From assembly GCA_047622145.1 (NCBI GenBank), contig JBLHMO010000070.1:1-16963 (forward strand): a stretch of DNA of 16,963 bases, given 5' to 3'. Under the pieces are notes generated by a model. That model was given only the letters and a program-made list of their open reading frames with translations, did no database searches and was not told where the DNA came from. This document shows, in pieces, positions 14,649 through 16,963 of this stretch. This stretch comes from Litorivivens sp047622145 (GTDB taxonomy: Bacteria > Pseudomonadota > Gammaproteobacteria > Pseudomonadales > Spongiibacteraceae). Every line of letters starts with the position of its first letter. Position 1 is the first letter of the stretch. The position numbers were made by a program, and so were the translations under genes.

Positions 14649-15431
14649 ATGAGATTAAGTGATAGAAAACACTACAAAAATCCTATTGCATCGACTGGTT
14701 TGGCTATTCTCGAATTTCCTCGTTTAGTGACTGAAATTGGTCTGTTGTGTGCATCCAAATCGTTGTTGATGAACGCACCGAAAGGCGATGGCCATAGTGT
14801 GATCGTTATCCCCGGGTTTCTTGGTGACGATTCCTACAATGATGCCTTGTGTAAGTATTTGTGTTGGCTCGGTTATGACGCAAGAGGCTGGAATCTTGGT
14901 CGTAACTTGGGTCCTCGTGATGGAACTATCGAGGGGCTTGAGCGATTGGTTCTCGATACCTATGAATGTAGCGGTAGAAAAATTAGTTTGATTGGTCACA
15001 GTCTGGGCGGCGTATATGCGCGGGAAATGGCGCGTGCTCTCCCAGATAAAATTAGGCAGGTGGTTAGTTTGGGAAGTCCTATAGCCGAAAGTAGTGACTC
15101 TCGAAAGCTGTCGGCGATCATCTTTCGTCACCTTAATGGGCCGGTCGATCCAGAGAGGAAGCAAGTGATCAAGGAAGCACCTCCGGTCCCAACAACGGCG
15201 GTGTATTCGCGCTCAGACGGAGTTGTTCACTGGGAAAACGCTTTGCAGCGCGACGGCCATGCCGAGTGTCAAAACATTGAGGTGTATGGCAGCCATTGCG
15301 GACTAACCGTTAACACATCGGTATGGCGCTTACTCGCAGATCGTTTGTCTCAAGCTGAAGAAAATTGGCAGCCATTTGTTGCACTAGGCGCACAGCGATG
15401 GATGTTTCCCTTTAAGCGCAACTTCACTTGA
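14649..15431 (+). CDS. Alpha/beta hydrolase, lipase-like
   Basis: This 260-residue alpha/beta-fold hydrolase has a classic lipase layout. The oxyanion segment is IPGFLGDD from about residue 54. The nucleophile elbow GHSLGG has S118, and the likely triad partners are D190 (RSDGVVHW) and H216 (GSHCGL). The triad is assigned by position only. There is no signal peptide, so it probably acts inside the cell. The N-terminal 50 residues are moderately hydrophobic and might contact membrane or lipid droplets. The start codon is 3 bases after the stop codon of the WS/DGAT gene, which implies tight coupling. Turnover of stored wax ester or triacylglycerol, or supply of diacylglycerol or alcohol to the synthase, are the natural inferences. 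Esterase or thioesterase activity remains possible. Confidence 0.87.
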   Translation: MRLSDRKHYKNPIASTGLAILEFPRLVTEIGLLCASKSLLMNAPKGDGHSVIVIPGFLGDDSYNDALCKYLCWLGYDARGWNLGRNLGPRDGTIEGLERLVLDTYECSGRKISLIGHSLGGVYAREMARALPDKIRQVVSLGSPIAESSDSRKLSAIIFRHLNGPVDPERKQVIKEAPPVPTTAVYSRSDGVVHWENALQRDGHAECQNIEVYGSHCGLTVNTSVWRLLADRLSQAEENWQPFVALGAQRWMFPFKRNFT

Positions 15432-15487
15432 AACGTTGTTTTTGATCTAGTCTCGAAAGTACATTTACGTCGTTTGAAAGAGCCTGA

Positions 15488-16402
15488 ATGAAAGCAGAAA
15501 AAATTGTCAGAGCGGGAAATATTCAACTCGCGGTTCAGGAGTTTGGCGAAGCTGAGCACCCGGCCATAGTGCTTATTATGGGGCTGGGGACGCAGATGAT
15601 TTCCTGGCCTGAGCCTTTCTGCCAAGGGCTGGCGGATCTGGGCTACCGTGTGATCCGTTTCGACAATAGGGATATCGGCTTGTCGTATAAAGTGGAAGGT
15701 GTGCGTGCGCCCAGTGCTCTAAAAATGATGCTGTCCTCCAAAATCGGTATGCAATTGAAAGTTCCCTACCACTTGCGGGATATGGCGGGTGATACGGTTG
15801 CTTTGCTGGATGCACTTGGCATCGAGGCAGCTCATATTGTGGGAGCATCAATGGGCGGGATGATTGCTCAATTGATGGCGGCACATTACCCAGAGCGAGT
15901 GCGTACGCTGACATCAATAATGTCGACTAGTGGTGATAGAAAGTTGCCACTGCCAAAGACAAAAGTCTTGCTGCGCCTTGCCGCGAAATCAGCGAGCGAT
16001 GAGGCCTCTTTCCTTGAAAGCGCGGTTCGTACTTGGCGAATTATCGGCAGCCCAGCTTATCAGCCTGAAGAAGCGACTTTGCGTGAGAAGTTACTTCAGT
16101 CTTATCGGCGCAGTTATTATCCTGCGGGCGCGGCTCGACAAATGGCTGCTATCGCGGCTTGTGGGAGTCGTGTTGAGGCACTTAAACTTATACGTGCGCC
16201 GACGCTGGTGATTCACGGTAAGGATGACCCTCTGGTTCCCGTTAGTGGCGGCATCGACACCGCTAAGCATATACGCAATGCCCGCCTCGAATTGATCGAT
16301 GGCATGGGTCATGATCTACCGGCACCGCTGATACCGCACTTCATAAAATTAATAAGCTCACATATACAGTCGCAAAATTCAGTAGAGGCTGTTCCCGCCT
16401 AA
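15488..16402 (+). CDS. Alpha/beta fold hydrolase (esterase-like)
   Basis: This 304-residue alpha/beta hydrolase belongs to the group annotated near methylesterase RdmC and related esterases. MGLGTQMISWPEPFCQGLADLGYRVIRFDNRDIGLS occupies residues 35-70. The nucleophile elbow GASMGGM contains S121. The acid is probably D247 in HGKDDPLVP and the histidine H275 in GMGHDLP. An insertion after the sixth strand (about 145-215) forms the cap. No signal peptide is visible. It follows the lipase-like gene after 56 bases with no terminator, so it may be the last gene of the fadD-WS/DGAT transcript or may have its own weak promoter. It is not closely similar to the preceding hydrolase, so the pair is not a recent duplication. 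The substrate is unknown; an ester within neutral lipid metabolism is suggested by context only. Confidence 0.88.
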   Translation: MKAEKIVRAGNIQLAVQEFGEAEHPAIVLIMGLGTQMISWPEPFCQGLADLGYRVIRFDNRDIGLSYKVEGVRAPSALKMMLSSKIGMQLKVPYHLRDMAGDTVALLDALGIEAAHIVGASMGGMIAQLMAAHYPERVRTLTSIMSTSGDRKLPLPKTKVLLRLAAKSASDEASFLESAVRTWRIIGSPAYQPEEATLREKLLQSYRRSYYPAGAARQMAAIAACGSRVEALKLIRAPTLVIHGKDDPLVPVSGGIDTAKHIRNARLELIDGMGHDLPAPLIPHFIKLISSHIQSQNSVEAVPA

Positions 16403-16500
16403 AGCGCCGGACACCTCATGTCGTGGCTGTCACTATAGAGGCTGGCCACAATGTTTGGTCTAATGATGGGTGTTGAAACACAAAGTCGAGTGACTAGACA

Positions 16501-16963
16501 ATGAGAATAATAACCAGACTGCTGGTATGCATTGCGGCTATCTTTGTACTTTTAATGGCTGCGTTATATCTGCGCTCCCCTATCGATCCGGCGATATGGT
16601 ATCCATCTGCAAACCCTGGTTTGACGGGTGCCTTCCAAAAAAACACTGATCTGGCCAAGGCGCAGCTGGTGTCAATGCAAGGCGGCGCTGGTCCCGAAGA
16701 TATTGCTCGTGGACCCGATGGTAAGTTTTACACCGGCTTGAGTGATGGCCGCATCGTGCGTATTCATCCGCAGTCAGGGGCGATCAGTGATTTTTCTGAT
16801 ACCGGTGGTCGCCCACTCGGTATGCAGTTCAATGCACAGGGCCAACTGATAGTCGCTGACTCCAAAATGGGGTTGCTAAGTGTTGACCCTGAAGGTGATG
16901 TAAGGCTACTGACCAATGCGGTGAACGGCAAACGCATGTTGTTTGTCGACGATCTCGATATCG
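16501..16963 (+). CDS. Membrane-anchored SMP-30/gluconolactonase/strictosidine synthase-like (APMAP-like) protein, 3' truncated
   Basis: The reading frame opens at an ATG whose upstream codons soon meet an in-frame TAG (16495-16497) and continues past the window edge; 154 residues are visible. Residues about 4-24 are a hydrophobic N-terminal anchor after a short basic start (MRIITR). The body therefore probably lies on the periplasmic side. GPEDIARGPDGKFYTGLSDGRIVRI, RPLGMQFNAQGQLIVADSKMGLLSVD and LFVDDLDI are the first blades of a six-bladed beta-propeller of the strictosidine synthase/APMAP type. The bacterial function of this group is not established; relatives include lactonases and arylesterases. 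It is separated by 98 bases from the preceding hydrolase gene and has no clear Shine-Dalgarno site, so operon membership is uncertain. It is not long enough here to check the metal-binding residues. Confidence 0.82.
   Translation, partial: MRIITRLLVCIAAIFVLLMAALYLRSPIDPAIWYPSANPGLTGAFQKNTDLAKAQLVSMQGGAGPEDIARGPDGKFYTGLSDGRIVRIHPQSGAISDFSDTGGRPLGMQFNAQGQLIVADSKMGLLSVDPEGDVRLLTNAVNGKRMLFVDDLDI

Noticed and set aside
16423..16449. GTGGC...GCCAC inverted repeat after the second hydrolase, as a terminator
   Set aside because: Five-base arms with a 17-base loop and no T-tract; too weak to call.
16473..16500. TTGAAA with TAGACA as a promoter for the APMAP-like gene
   Set aside because: The implied transcription start would fall after the ATG at 16501, so it cannot serve this start codon.

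Overview
All genes in this 17 kb window lie on the plus strand, and all of the recognisable ones point to the metabolism of acyl-CoAs and neutral lipids. Moderate GC content, good Shine-Dalgarno sites and the gene families suggest a lipid- or hydrocarbon-using, probably marine gammaproteobacterium of the kind that accumulates wax esters or triacylglycerol. This placement is an inference from gene content, and no marker gene is present to confirm it. No rRNA, tRNA, insertion sequence, prophage, CRISPR array or defence gene was seen.

Region 1 (1-4225) is the 3' end of a branched-chain or isoprenoid acyl-CoA carboxylation cluster. It holds the tail of a methylglutaconyl-CoA/AtuE-type hydratase, the biotin-containing alpha subunit of a methylcrotonyl/geranyl-CoA-type carboxylase, and an AtuA-family protein that overlaps the carboxylase gene by 4 bases. 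The carboxylase beta subunit is not in the window and is expected upstream.

Region 2 (4226-4435) is a non-coding gap with several related palindromic units arranged like a REP/BIME cluster. Region 3 (4436-9937) opens with an XRE regulator carrying an MmyB-like ligand-binding domain. A candidate promoter/operator follows, and then four enzymes that make a complete beta-oxidation round through (R)-3-hydroxyacyl-CoA: a long acyl-CoA dehydrogenase, a MaoC hydratase, a 17beta-HSD4-type dehydrogenase and a thiolase. A strong intrinsic terminator closes the unit.

Region 4 (10007-11440) is a GPH-type MFS transporter of unknown substrate. Region 5 (11531-16402) starts behind a palindrome-containing promoter candidate. 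It encodes a FadD-type acyl-CoA ligase, a wax ester synthase/diacylglycerol acyltransferase, a lipase-like alpha/beta hydrolase starting 3 bases later, and a second alpha/beta hydrolase. A membrane-anchored SMP-30/strictosidine synthase-like (APMAP-like) protein begins at 16501 and runs off the window.

Read together, acids enter as CoA esters (FadD), then are either stored as neutral lipid (WS/DGAT) or degraded by the R-specific beta-oxidation set. The hydrolases would release stored or external esters, and the carboxylase/AtuA genes would handle methyl-branched chains that block ordinary beta-oxidation. Each enzyme family is well supported. The physiological linkage is inference from adjacency.
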